Numbered from the stretch's first letter, positions 48,401-59,548 are shown. The stretch: DNA of 64,000 nucleotides from Cristatella mucedo (GCA_009760855.2 WPIO01000103.1:112001-176000); one strand, 5' to 3'. Numbers and translations are program-made. The notes: generated by a model not told the origin, from the sequence alone.

Positions 48401-48560
48401 TCGGTAAGCAAACATGCATTTAGCTTCGTCTGGACTGCCTGATCGCGGATAAGTAACCCCTTGGTTTTTAGCGAGCAGACATTTGGCAGGCCGAGACCAA
48501 GTGGCTATCCAATAACTGAGCGACGCCGATTAAGTGGCTTGCATTTTTGTCGGCAGGTAG
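45415..48560 (-). mobile_element. LINE B, nearly full length, broken
   Basis: The most complete LINE in the window, read on minus. The endonuclease region at 48560-47920 gives LPLAVVIYRPFGCLNLFIKK, LLTLGDFQIKANNHS, and a VNHITHIGGFILDLLS block (the TH..GH.LDL end of APE-type endonucleases). The RT follows: SYRPVSLL (47050), LLDLSADFDIIDHDVLLERL (46700), a VPQGS-type block near 46530, and [15 protein letters not shown] (46450) with the catalytic aspartates. The LINE B C-terminus and 3' end are at 45415-45960. Frameshifts and stops split it. The fingers region holds a tandem duplication (46837-47040). Its lineage is CR1/L2-like by motif order; a phylogeny would be needed for the clade. Confidence 0.9.
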
Positions 48561-49667
48561 CCGACCAGGTAGGCGCTGCCCCTTCGAATGTAAATTGGAC
48601 CTTTGTAATGGTCACTGGCCGACTTTCACAGAATGCTTAGGCACGGCAAGTGAGCTACTACCGAAACGAGTGCTTATCAGTGCATTGAACTTGCGTAGGG
48701 TTTGATAGCCGAGCTGCTGATGGGCAAACGCACGATGCAGTGAGGTTCTTACTGACACCGAGGAATGCCTGCCGGTTTGTATTGACTAATGGTGTCATCG
48801 AAACTCATGCTAAGCATGGCGGGTTTTGAGTAGCATATCCGAGGTCAGCTCATGAACAGTCACAGCGAAGATGGCAGCGGAATACCCGAAGGTATCACGG
48901 AGAAGTCAGGTAAAGGTCCACACAGCACTCGGAGTTGCCCGAGGCTGCTCTCTAGTGCTGGAAGGAAAGCATCCCATACAGCCCCAAGGACACGAACCGA
49001 ATGCTGCCGAGCCCGAGTTTGGCTCGCTAGAGCTGGATTGTGAGAAACATGTGCAACACTCACTCATTTGAAAAAATCACCAGCCGAGCACCGCCAGAGG
49101 TTAGTGAGGGGCTTTAGCAGCCATCTCTCATTTGCAGTGCTCTCAGCACGGCAGCTGATATCGCTGAGAAACATAAAGCATTAGAGGCTGATGTAAAAAA
49201 AAAGTGCGACATCAACCATTGCCTCGTGGCGTCCACGGGAAGCAGCAAACGCGCACTTTGCTGTGGCCGGAGCTGCCACCGCAAAGCGGCCACTCTCGAA
49301 ACGAAGCTCCGAACTCGAGGGGACCGCTGACGTCGCTGCACGCCATGAGCAGAGCATCAGCCGATGCTCCATGCTCCATCTTGTACGGTTCCCTCCGCGT
49401 GGCCGAGCGTTTCCAAAGCGAGCCTACTTAACGGCCAGAGTTCGAGGCAGCCATTGCGACTAGTGCTTCCGAATTCGCTCCTGCCCCTTCTTCGAGATAA
49501 ACTGCTGCCCCATGAGCACCGCCTCGCGGCCAATCGGTTGAGCCGTGCCGCTCGGGCTCGGACACTCGCAGGCAGCGGATGACACGGCAGTGGCAGCAGC
49601 GACCTCCTTGGGCGGTCACTGAGCCATGTCGATGGGCCCCGTTCGGTAGGTCGGCGCTGCAGAAACA
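48561..49667. other. FARS2 3' flank, nothing recognised
   Basis: It is downstream of the FARS2 stop on the gene's own strand. No polyadenylation signal was identified with confidence. GC-rich frames at 49200-49660 look like shadows without family resemblance. Confidence 0.4.
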
Positions 49668-49958
49668 TCATTTCACACGCACTTCCACTGCGAGCTGATC
49701 GACGCACGCGCTTCTCAGCTGCTCCTGGATGACGTTCACCTCCTCGGTGGTCAGACTGCGCTCCATGTGACGATAGGTGACTCGGTAGCAGTGGCTGATC
49801 CGCTGTGTCTTCGGGTGAGTGAACTTATCCACCAGCTCGACGCGCTCGACAAGGTCACCGCCAACGGAGCGCGTCACGTCGTAGAAATCGTTGCTCGAGT
49901 ATCCCGCGGGTACCCAGAAAGAAATGTCCTGATAAAGCTGCGGAAATTTGCTGATTTC
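49668..49958 (-). CDS. FARS2: Mitochondrial phenylalanyl-tRNA synthetase, exon 5 (terminal)
   Basis: Encodes 96 residues and the stop: EISKFPQLYQDISFWVPAGY, then SNDFYDVTRSVGGDLVERVE, then the FTHPKTQRISHCYRVTYRHM block. This is the C-terminal ferredoxin-fold anticodon-binding domain of the single-chain mitochondrial PheRS. The acceptor ATTCCAG at 49959-49965 (plus coordinates) is in phase 0 with exon 4 (ITYK then EISKFP). It keeps the SKFP...DISFW segment, which is lost if the later AG at 49929 is chosen, so the upstream AG is preferred. No defect is seen. Confidence 0.95.
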   Translation of the reverse strand, partial: EISKFPQLYQDISFWVPAGYSSNDFYDVTRSVGGDLVERVELVDKFTHPKTQRISHCYRVTYRHMERSLTTEEVNVIQEQLRSACVDQLAVEVRVK

Positions 49959-50556
49959 CTGGAATGGTCAAGCAGAAGAGGACGCGGCTGAAGGCGCTCG
50001 TCACGTCGGCAAGCGGTGGCAAAGCGTCGAGCATCGGTGCAAGCGGGTGGCAAAGCTCGGGCTCAACGATGAAACACGAGGTGGAACACGACCGAGGCAG
50101 CTACGAGCCGCTCGAGCTCTCACTTTCATCATGCTTTTGAAGCATCGGCGGCGGTGGCGGCGGTGGAATAAGGTCATTCCAACAACAGGTACGAAATCCG
50201 ACAAGCTCACCCAATGCAGGCGCACTGCACTGCCTTAGGCAGAAGCTGGGGGGTGGGGCGACGAATCGCCCAAGCCGCACAGCTTACCCGCTTGCTTTCA
50301 AGGGGATCGACGAGCCCGAATTTACGGGGGACCAAATTTAGCTTGCGAGGCCCCGGCGAGGAGCTGCTGCTTCGATGCGGCGAATGGAGCAACAGACAGG
50401 CAGTCCCAGGTAGCTGAGCTACTACAGACTGAAGCCTCACCGATTCCCCAACCGATGTACGATGAGTTGAAGGGAGGCCCACGAGGAACATTGGTGAGCT
50501 TTGCCTCACAGGCTTGACCAGCTAATGGAGACTGGCTGCTGCTGGTGACACGACGG

Positions 50557-50560
50557 CAGC

Positions 50561-50593
<33 letters not shown>

Positions 50594-50795
50594 CACTTGA
50601 TAAAGCGCCCTCAGAGAACTCAATCTCTTTCTAGGCGCTTTACATTTGCTGCAAAGGGAAATGCAATTGAATGGTGAGTAATATCATGCTTGATAAACAA
50701 ACAAACATGAATAACATGGTTAGGGGTGGCATGCATAGGGTCAGCTGCAAATGTGGTTAGTGGCAGCATGCACAATGTCAACATGCATAAGCACT
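50557..50795 (-). mobile_element. LINE A 3' end
   Basis: Long (TAA)n tail, stem-loop and 3' UTR. 5'-truncated in the 3' UTR. Confidence 0.88.
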
Positions 50796-51019
50796 CTCAA
50801 CCCCTGACCAGTCACGTGACCACAGGCCAATCGGCTGAAATGCCAGCTAAAAGTCGGACTTGTTTGTGAAGGGGAGGGGGTGTCACACCAAGGTAGCAGT
50901 GCATACAATAGATGAAATTGCCTATACGTTCTGATGGGCACACAAAGCAATCATCAGTTTACAGAGGATCCCACCCCCCAGCTGCTGCAGACACTTGGAA
51001 GACACCACTATAACAAGTA

Positions 51020-51200
51020 TGTGAGCCGTGATGGCACACTAGGTAAGGCGGTTGCTTTCACGACCTCGGTCCCGAGGTCGTGGGTTCGATTCCTGAGGTG
51101 GGCGATTCTTTATCACCACTGCAAGTGGTGGCAATAGCAGTAAAGGCTCTTCTGTCGCTATACAAAAAGAAGCTGTTTAATCAGCTAGGATTCATTTTAT
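51020..51200 (+). mobile_element. SINE2, good copy
   Basis: Head GTGATGGCACACTAGGTAAG, a perfect internal inverted repeat (51059-51082), B box GTGGGTTCGATTCC, body CACTGCAAGTGGTGG, and end TCTGTCGCTATACAAAAAG, TTTAATCAGCTAGGATTC. It lies antisense to FARS2 in intron 4. Confidence 0.9.
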
Positions 51201-51244
51201 TTATTATTTAACAAAAGCAAGCAAACATTGACCAGCACACTAAA

Positions 51245-51665
51245 TAATAATACAATAATAATAATAACACTTGATATGGCGCCCTCAGAGAACTCAATCT
51301 CTTTCTAGGCACTTTACATTAGCTGCAAAGAAAGCATGATCAAATGGTTAGTGGTAGCATGCTCAATAAACAGCAAGAATAATATGGTTAGGGGTGACAT
51401 GCACAGTGTCAGCATGCAAGTGTGGTTGGTGGCAGTATGCACAGTGTCAGCATGCATAAGCACATAAAGGTCGAAGCACAGGGACCAATTAAATAATGTG
51501 CTAAATAGATGTTTTAGTTTCTTTTTAAATGAGGTTTAGTCAGGTGATGTTGTGATGGAAGTCGGAAGTGAACTCCAGGCTTTAGGAGCATACAAACTAA
51601 AGGCACGGTCCCCAAAGGATTTGAGGTTTGTACGAGGTAGAGGTAAACAATTAGGTTCCGAAAAA
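51245..51665 (-). mobile_element. LINE A 3' end
   Basis: Tail, stem-loop, 3' UTR and the last part of the ORF (GACCGTGCCTTTAG-type block), minus orientation. Confidence 0.85.
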
Positions 51666-52194
51666 TAAATGCTCACCATTCGATTGTCCGATATTAGTGG
51701 CAAGCATTAGCGACCGAATTCTAATCCACACAGCAGCACCCTGCGTTTTGGAAGCCGAGCGCACATTATGCAGTGCTAGTGATGTACATTTTAGTTATTC
51801 TTGCCATGTTTCTATACTTTTTTCTTAATCACTCACCTGTGTATTAACCGATATACAACCGACTGCCACTTAGTGCAATAGGTTCACGATTCCTAGTTTA
51901 CGCATTTGTGATGCCGGGTCCAGATTACTGCAATACCCTTTATTTTCAGGACTCGCAGCTTGCGAGTACAAACACTTGCGGTAGGTCTAAAACTCCGCAG
52001 CTCGACTGACTGGCCGGTCGTTGACTGAGTAGCTTCCACACCATGCCATGCTCGTGTGCCAGCATCTGCTTCCCTGTGTCAACTAATCGACCAGAAGATC
52101 CCCTTAGTCTGCCGCTTGTAGGTAGCTTCACATGCTTGCACCAGCCCACCTATCCGACTTCCTTGCACCTCAAGCGAGCTCTGGCACTGCCTGC

Positions 52195-52640
52195 TTCTCA
52201 GCATGATATTATCATCGTTTAGTTTAAGGAAATTGGCCACATCCAGAATAGAAAGTCTGCAAGGAAAGCATTCAGTTCATCTGTCGTTGCAGTGGACTCC
52301 GATGGTTTAAATTGACAAATACAGCTGCTTATCGTCAACATAGAAGTGATAGCCGACCCGATGTGCCCATTTATCATTTCCCAGCAGCCAGAATAGCAAA
52401 GGACTCAGAAAAGAACCTCGTGGAACTTTACTGGTGACCAGTTTACTGGATGAGACGTTACCACCACGCAATACCAATTGAATACGATCATACAAATAAG
52501 ATTTGAACCAGTCAGTGTCTTGCCTGCCAGATCGCTCGTTATTCTCCATCGTTAAATAAGAAAGATATCGTGATCAAAAGTGTCAAACGCTGCTACTGGG
52601 TCAAGCAGGACTAGGAAAGTCACATTACCAAATCCACGGT
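52195..52640 (-). mobile_element. LINE B RT palm fragment
   Basis: Minus frame 52307-52549 reads WFKSYLYDRIQLVLRGG, LVTSKVPRGSFLSPLLFWLL and VGYHFYVDDKQLYLSI. The YVDD active-site motif is present, though the preceding VPQGS is changed to VPRGS. Both ends are truncated. Confidence 0.85.
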
Positions 52641-53354
52641 GCTTAGGAAGTCGTGAAGGTGAAGGATCCAGTGCAGGCTACTTTTTTAGAGGTCCTAATT
52701 GGTGGACTCGAGTCTTTTGCGTGGGCTAACATGCCTGCCTGCCTAAGCATGATACCTGCATGCGATTGCATTTTCGTCTAAGCATAATACCAGGATTGTC
52801 ATTGCCTTCTGGTCATTGCCTACCTTGCATAGAGTTGCAAAGCACCCGGATAGATATGGTGATACAGATATGATAATCATATGATGCCACTAACAAACTT
52901 ATGACTAGAACTATTATTCACTGTTCAAAAACAGGTGAGTAAGCAGAAGGTAAACAACAGCAGATGTACCTTCAGGTCGTCAAGGCAGTAGGATTACAAA
53001 GCAGAAAGACTGTGCTTGGGATTCGGAGCAAGATACGAGAGCAGCAAGATAACGAACCAAAGTACACAAGTGCCAAGTCAGTGACTTTGTCGAAGAATCC
53101 TGTGTGGTACTGATGCAGTGGTTCCAGATCTAAACTCTCACAGATTATTTATAGGATGCCATCCAGGCAGCTAAGGCAGTATTCGGCCCGCTTCAACAGC
53201 CACCCTTAACAGAAGAATTCGGGCTCGGTGGAATGCTGCAGCGGAGGAGACACCGCAGAAGCCTGTGCCCTCTATGGTTGGGCAGATTGCGGGAACATCA
53301 TAAAGAACTGCGGCGGGGCAACTCACATTAAACGCATATATACAAACTGCACAT

Positions 53355-53445
53355 GTGCTTGTTTGTAGGCTGTGAATAAATAATTTCACTTGCTGCGCTC
53401 AACGTTAGCAAGCCTGGCATCATAGAATATTCTCTTATAACTTGA
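53355..53445 (+). repeat. Dispersed repeat, LTR-like 3' piece
   Basis: Partner of 34145-34240: GTAGGCTGTGAATAAATAAT, CTTGCTGCGCTCAACG, AGCAAGCCTGGCATCATAG. The conserved AATAAA suggests a polyadenylation region of an LTR or other element. Confidence 0.5.
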
Positions 53446-53567
53446 AGAGAGTAACAGCTGCATCACCTGCAGCTAAGTGGCTCAACTGAAAACCGTGTGT
53501 GCTGGGCACATGCAGTCACATTTGAGAACTGTACACATTTGAGAACTGTACATACTCACATTTAATA

Positions 53568-53750
53568 ATAATAATAATAATAATTCACTTGATAAAGCGC
53601 CCTCAGAGAACTTAATCTCTCTCTAGGCGCTTTACATTTGCTGCAAAGTGAAATGCAATTGAATGGTAAGTAAAATCATGCTTGAAAAACAAACAAAATG
53701 AATAATATGGTTAGGGGTGACATGCACAGGGTCAGCACGCAAACACTTGT
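53568..53750 (-). mobile_element. LINE A 3' end
   Basis: Tail, stem-loop and the beginning of the 3' UTR. Nearly the same as the copies at 17.5 and 20.5 kb, so probably recent. Confidence 0.88.
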
Positions 53751-54129
53751 CACACTGAGCCACTTACTCTAGTGCCAGCCGAGATCCACAGCATGAGCCA
53801 ACCAATAAGTACCAAGTAAGCCTTTATACAAGCCAGAAGCACCAGTATTAGGCAGCCGGGATTGGGAGAAGGAGGAGGAGAAGGAGGAGGAGTGACATTA
53901 GGTCAGACGGAGGAGTGACATTAGGAGCAAAGACCAAACAATGGGTCAAAAGATCAAAAATAGGTCAAATTTCAAGCACCATAGTAGATCAGGGGGGAGG
54001 GGGGATGACCGATGACCTTGGCTTCGGCTGCTGCCTAAAGTGTCATCAAGCTAGAGAGCACCACGATGTCTGCTAGCACTTGGAGAAAGAGGAGACAGCC
54101 ATTGTATACTTAGTCATGCATCACGAAAT

Positions 54130-54690
54130 CTAGGTGTTCTGCACCGGATCACAGTCAGCAACCCATCGACTTAAGGTTTTGTTATTCAATTTGAGGTACC
54201 TTCATTCTTTGGCTACAACCTACCTATCAGATCTACTCCCCCACCAGGCTAAGCATCACACCACCCGCTTTTCGGAATCTAACTGTTTACCTATACTTTC
54301 TACAAACATCAAATCCTTTGGAGACCGTGCCTTTAGTTCGTAAACTCCCAAAGCCTGGAACTCACACTCCTGACTTGGGTCACGACATACCCTGACTTGA
54401 CCACATTTAAAAGAAATTAAAACACACCTATTTATCACAGCATTTAGTGGGTCCCTGTGATTCTACCTTTACGTGCTTATTCGTGCTGGCACTGTGCATG
54501 CTGTCACTAACCATACTTGCATGCTGACCCTGTGCATGTCACCCCTAACCATGTTATTCTTGTTGTTTATTCAGCATTCTACCACTAACCATTCGATCGT
54601 GCTTCCTTTGCAGCAAATGTAAAGTGCCTAGAAAGAGATTGAGTTCTGGGGGGGGCTATATCAAATGTATAATAATAATTATTATTATCT
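54130..54690 (+). mobile_element. LINE A 3' end
   Basis: Plus frame 54134-54343 (LRYLHSLATTYLSDLLPHQA, then SFGDRAFSS), 3' UTR, stem-loop and tail. Confidence 0.88.
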
Positions 54691-55526
54691 GCTCTTCCTC
54701 TGGCATTCACTCAGTCGGCAATACCTAAAACAATCCTATTGGTCCGATTTCCCTTGTGCCCAAGGAAACAAGCACGATGCCCGGGTGGGCATACCGAATT
54801 TGCTCTTTGCTGCTGCTAGATTTCTGCCGTAGCAGCTCCCAGAAGGCAACACACTGACCATCATTACTGCTGTCCCTAGGACGCCCATCTTGCAGCAGCA
54901 GCTAGGACTTCCAAGCAGCTAAAGCCAGAGCTTGCTGCTGTCATGACAAAGGCAAGCAGTATGTCAGGATGACACACATGCACGCACATACACACACTCA
55001 CACACACACACGCGTGCACCCATGCAAGCACGCACCCGCACATGCACGGATGCGCAGGGCAGCCAGAACGAACGAACACACCAGGTGGTGCCCCTGATCA
55101 TCAAGGGAAAGGCGCCAATTTTCTGCTTGAGTTCGACTCGGAGGCCTCACTGCTAAGTCACGGCCAGAAAGGAGCGTGTGAGCCTAGCTCTCACCTAAGC
55201 ACTTTCGATTGCCTCTTCCATGATCGTTCGACAGTACTTGGGATTGACTGTAGATGACATTTACTCATGAAAAGCAAATAAGCAAACAGGTTGCCTAGCT
55301 CAACGAGCCAGCACTAGCGTTCGGCATAATCTTGGTCCAATTTGCATTATGCTAGAGGGGCAGGTAGCCAGCGTGAGGGCAATCAATCCCCGAGCTTAAT
55401 TCTTAAGAACTGGAAGAAAGCAAACAGATCTGGCTGACTAAAATGGGGCGTGACACGACCAGCTCGAAAGGTACATCGTCGTCCCTAAGAAGTGGATCAT
55501 GCTTGGCTCGTGCACCGCGCGTGCGT

Positions 55527-55918
<392 letters not shown>

Positions 55919-55937
55919 GCGCAGGAACACCGCCTAC

Positions 55938-56098
55938 CTTGTATGTAATAGGAGTGAACGGATCGTCGACCTTGAACTGGGTCAAAAAGCCAGAGTCCTC
56001 GCTCCAGAACAGTCGAACGTCGGGAATGCTGAAGAGAAGCATGGCCAGCCGCTCCAGACCCAGGCCGAATGCCCAGCCCACCTTGTTGTCAGCGCCAC
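55938..56098 (-). CDS. FARS2: Mitochondrial phenylalanyl-tRNA synthetase, exon 4 (motif 3)
   Basis: 161 bp, phase 1 to phase 0. It encodes [20 protein letters not shown] and [20 protein letters not shown], ending PITYK. GLGLER is class II motif 3, whose arginine contacts ATP. The acceptor is GATTTCCAG and the donor AAG|GTAGGC. Joining codon TGT with exon 3. Confidence 0.95.
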
Positions 56099-56127
56099 CT
56101 GGAAATCGAGAGGCCAGATAAAAAAAA

Positions 56128-56275
56128 TCCTAACTGATTAAACAGCCTCTTTTTGTATAGCGACAGAAGAGCCTTTACGGCTATCACCACCGCTTGCAGT
56201 GGCGATAAAGGATCGCCCACTGCAGGAATCGAACCCACGACCTCGGGACCAAGGTCGTGAAAGCAACCACCTTGA
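56128..56275 (-). mobile_element. SINE2 near the FARS2 exon 4 acceptor
   Basis: Reverse complement of the SINE2 body with TTTTTGTATAGCGACAGAAG, CGGCTATCACCACCGC, and a B box AATCGAACCCACGACC. A run of eight A (T on the gene strand) marks its 3' end at 56121-56128. Confidence 0.88.
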
Positions 56276-56739
56276 TGGCAGACTCACCCCTGCTGCGCTC
56301 GCTGCCAGCCCAAATGCTAGGACGGCCGACCTGAAGAGTACACGAGAGGCCGAAGCGCACGTCCGACTCACCTCGGTGGTGCCTCGGGCTGCTGCCGCTG
56401 CAATCGCTTCACTGCTGTTCAAGCGGAGCTGCAGAGCGCGGTGCTGCAGAGCGCGGTGCACGCGATCAGACGGAGCGGACTGATGACAAAGCTAAAGTAC
56501 GTGCAAGCACCAACCCGCGTGTCGGCGTCAGCAGGCGTGCCATTCAGACAATCTTGGGGGAGTCAAGGCACTCACTGGAGGCAGAGACGGGGAAGGGAGG
56601 AGAGCTGCAACAGCAGCTCCTATGGATGGCTGGAGGGATGAACTGGGCTGCGCCATAAGATAAGTAAAAAGTTCTCGAGTCGTGTTTTTTATTAAATCCA
56701 TTTAGTTATTGATAAAATCAAGGCACAACAAATCTTTCC

Positions 56740-56905
56740 TCAACCTTATAGCTCAGGAAGTAAGGTGCACGTTTGCTCTCGACGACTGAGGTCGCGGGCT
56801 CGAATCCTGCAGTGGGCGACCCTTTATTGCCAACTGCAAGCAGCGGCGATAACCACTAAGGCTCTTCTGCCGCTACACAAGTTAGGCTGCTGAATAAGCT
56901 AATTA
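56740..56905 (+). mobile_element. SINE2
   Basis: Head TATAGCTCAGGAAGTAAGGT (A-box region), B box GCGGGCTCGAATCCTGC, body GGCGACCCTTTATTGCC, end TTCTGCCGCTACACAAG and GCTGAATAAGCTAATTA. It lacks the internal perfect hairpin. Confidence 0.88.
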
Positions 56906-56985
56906 AATTTCTAAGAAAATGATCAGCAAAGAGCTGGGCAAGCGAGCCCTCGGCAGCGACGGGCGGCAGCAGCGGATGCACTCAC

Positions 56986-57120
56986 ACTGCTGAAGAATGT
57001 CGTGCTCCAGAATGCCGCAGCCCAGAAGCTCCATCCACTCGTCAGCGCCTGTCTTTATCTCGAGTTCCCATGACGGATGAGTGAACGGAAAGTAGGTGCT
57101 AACCCAGCGCGACTCCACGT
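56986..57120 (-). CDS. FARS2: Mitochondrial phenylalanyl-tRNA synthetase, exon 3
   Basis: 135 bp, encoding VESRWVSTYFPFTHPSWELE and DEWMELLGCGILEHDILQQ. The FPFTHPSxE and LGCGxxE blocks form part of the active-site sheet and phenylalanine pocket of PheRS. The acceptor TTGCTGCAG (phase 1 join, codon GAC) and donor T|GTGAGT fit exons 2 and 4. Confidence 0.95.
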
Positions 57121-57412
57121 CTGCAGCAAGCGAGGACGCGTCTTGCGCGAGACGACTGCCGACCGAGTCGGGCAGCGGCGCACGAACGCTGCTCGACTGC
57201 CAGCGGGATGGGACCCAGCGAGGCCGCGCACCTTCGCGAGGAGCGGCGGCGTCCGCCGCAGGAAGCGCGCAGCAAGGCGTGAAGTGCGAAGGCAGAAACG
57301 TGGCGCCACGAAGGGGCAATGTGCAGCACCGACGGCTGCTGCGCAGGAGGAGTGGCGCTAGGCCGGCGCGCGCAGCTGGCCATGCGCCAGCGGCCGAGGC
57401 GCAGCCACGCAC
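57121..57412 (-). other. FARS2 intron 2
   Basis: 292 bp, GC-rich, donor GTGCGT, acceptor CTGCAG. No repeats seen. Overlapping long frames are shadows. Confidence 0.9.
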
Positions 57413-57605
57413 CCTTGCCGAGCACGGCACGCACAAGGCCGCTCAGCGTGCGCTTCAGATCGTGCTCGACGAGGTGGACCGCGTCGTACGTGTGCACCGC
57501 CTGCTTGTCGGGGGTGCGGCGACCGTGCGATGCGCCCGACGAAGGCGGCCGCAGGCGCTCGAACAGCGACAGGTCGCTGGCGTCGCCCTGCACCGATTTG
57601 AAAAG
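57413..57605 (-). CDS. FARS2: Mitochondrial phenylalanyl-tRNA synthetase, exon 2
   Basis: 193 bp, encoding LFKSVQGDASDLSLFERL, a Ser/Gly-rich loop, then AVHTYDAVHLVEHDLKRTLS and GLVRAVLGK. It follows exon 1 in phase 0 (FTSHE then LFKSV), as in the family. The acceptor is TTCTCTTCCAG and the donor AAGG|GTGCGT. Confidence 0.94.
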
Positions 57606-58321
57606 CTGGAAGAGAAAAGCAGCAACCCGTCGCTAGGATGAGCGAACGGAAGGAGGCGCACCGCCGCCGCTGCTGCTGCAGCCGCCGTCGCAGCCGGCTC
57701 GGAGCGAGCCTCGTGCGGTGTCGGAAGCTCTCTCGACCGACCCCTGCCACCAATCGACTGCCAAGCTTGGCCGCACGCGCGCTCGAACGAATCGCTGCCT
57801 TGGCTTAAGATTGGCGTCCTTCTCTTCGGACCACCACTGTGCTGTGTGAGTGCAATAAAATGAAAGAAATGTACAAAGAAGACAAGACTTTCGGTCCTTT
57901 GACGTCGGGGAGGCAAGCAAGCGAACATGAAAGCAGGGAGGCAGCACTCTGTCCTGCTCTGCGTGATGGGAATAGCCCGGCACACAGCCGTCTGCACAGA
58001 TCGGTCCGAGGAGCGCAGCATGGCGGCGTGGCAGCAGAGCCAGCCGGACCCTGTCTCACCTGGGCTCTCTCGAAACAAAGTAAGTACGGCGCAGGTGAAA
58101 CAAACTTTGCAGTTCAAAAACTTTAGGTAGCAGTAGCAGCGGATGTGCTTCGCAGACCAGGAATGATCAAGCAGGCATGAAGCCAGGCGAGCGAGCGAAG
58201 ACCGAGATCGACCGGCAGCTAGCGGCCTTCAGCAGTCAGTGCTCGTGGTCAAGGCCAAACAGGGCGACTCAATGCCTCAGGCATGCGCTGCACTGCCGAG
58301 GTGCCAATATATATATATATA

Positions 58322-58630
58322 TAATTCCTTTGTACAGCATCATAAAAAAACTTAATCTCTACTCATGAGCTTCAATTTGCCATTGGGCTTGAGCTCACGA
58401 CCTCGGTCAGAGCTGGTTTGGTGCAGTAGTTAAGGTGCTCGCCCCAACCGAGGTCTGGCTGAGGTCGTGGGCTCGAACCCCCGAGGCATATGTGAAGTGC
58501 CTGAATAGAGATTAAATTCTGTTAGGGTGCTATACAAATGAATTGTAATATACAAATGAATTGTAATCAAATACATTCATCTAGACCTCAGTCAGGGCAA
58601 GCACCTTAACCACTGGGCCAAACCATAGAG
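58322..58630. mobile_element. Cluster of three SINE1 pieces (minus, plus, minus)
   Basis: 58322-58410 is a minus SINE1 tail and body. 58411-58550 is a nearly full plus SINE1 (GCTGGTTTGGTGCAGTAGTT, B box GGGCTCGAACCCC, tail GGGTGCTATACAAATGA). 58560-58630 is a minus SINE1 head (CACTGGGCCAAACCATAG). The plus copy probably inserted into a minus copy; a duplicated TACAAATGAATTGTAAT occurs at the right junction. Confidence 0.78.
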
Positions 58631-58879
58631 TGACCTAAGTCTTTGTCTAAAGGTAAACTAATCTCACGTCCCATGTTGTGAGTTCGAGTCCTTAAGCAAG
58701 CAGTACATAATCACCAGCTGCAGCCAAGTAATTGCCTGCTAAATAGCTTTGCTTCAGTGTAATGAAGAAGGTTGTCGGATCAGCCACCTTTGATTTTTTG
58801 TTTTCACTTTAGGGGAGAGGAACTGAGACTGAGCAATGGCAGAAAGAAAAACAGATCGAGGCAGACACATAGATATGCA

Positions 58880-59415
58880 CACAGACAACTCAAATCCTTT
58901 GGGGACCGTGCCTTTAGTTTGTATGCTCCCAAAGCCGGGAACTCACTCCCGACTTGCGTCACGACATCCCCTGACTTTACCACATTTAAAAAGAAACTAA
59001 AATGCACCTACTTACCACAGCATTTAGTGGGTCCCTATGATTCATACTTCATGTGCTTATGCTGCACTGGCTTGGTCCAGCAGTTAAAGTGCTCACACAG
59101 ACCAACGTCTGGCTGAGGTCGTGGACTCGAGCCCCAAGACATATGTGAAGAGCTGAATAGAGATTAAGTTCTCTTGAGGCGCTATACACATTAATTATAT
59201 ATTTATGCATGCTGAAACTGTGCATGCTGCTACTAACCATACTTGCATGCTGACCCTATGCATGTTACGTCAAACCGTGTTATTCTTATTGTTTATTGAG
59301 CCTGCTAACACTAACGATTCGATCGTGTTTCCTTTGCAGCAATTGCAAGGCACCTAGAAAGAGATTGAGTTATTGGAGGGCACTTTATCAAGTGTATTAT
59401 TTTTATTATTATTAT
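58880..59415 (+). mobile_element. LINE A 3' end with nested SINE1
   Basis: The C-terminal LINE block (LKSFGDRAFSLYAPKAGNSL) and 3' UTR are split by a SINE1 at 59060-59205, then continue to the stem-loop and ATT tail. TTATGC occurs on both sides of the SINE1 (near 59058 and 59207) and may be its target-site duplication. Confidence 0.85.
59060..59205 (+). mobile_element. SINE1 nested in LINE A
   Basis: Head GCACTGGCTTGGTCCAGCAG, B-box-like GTGGACTCGAGCCCC, tail TTCTCTTGAGGCGCTATAC. Antisense to FARS2. Confidence 0.85.
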
Positions 59416-59426
59416 TATTATGCAGG

Positions 59427-59467
59427 CACACACACACACAGCCATACGAAAACACAGGTGCACACAC

Positions 59468-59520
<53 letters not shown>
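59427..59520. repeat. (CA)n microsatellite beside the FARS2 exon 1 donor
   Basis: CA repeats, uninterrupted from about 59472. On the FARS2 strand this is (TG)n starting 28 nt into intron 1. Confidence 0.97.
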
Positions 59521-59525
<5 letters not shown>

Positions 59526-59548
59526 GGATAGCCGATGACCAGACTAAC

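Larger units (their letters stand above)
56099..56985 (-). other. FARS2 intron 3 with two inverted SINE2 copies
   Basis: 887 bp. One SINE2 is in the gene's sense (56128-56275), its oligo-T end lying about 30 nt upstream of the acceptor; the other is antisense (56740-56905). Between them (56276-56739) is GC-rich unassigned sequence. Confidence 0.88.
57606..59548 (-). other. FARS2 intron 1 with SINE1 cluster, LINE A and TG repeat
   Basis: 1943 bp, donor GTTAGT. It contains three SINE1 pieces, a LINE A 3' end with a nested SINE1, and a (TG)n on the gene strand starting 28 nt after the donor. 57606-58321 is unassigned, GC-rich near 57660-57800. Confidence 0.9.

Noticed and set aside
46350-48560. 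LINE B as an active element
   Set aside because: The endonuclease and RT blocks are intact locally, but several frameshifts and stops separate them; it cannot be autonomous as read here.
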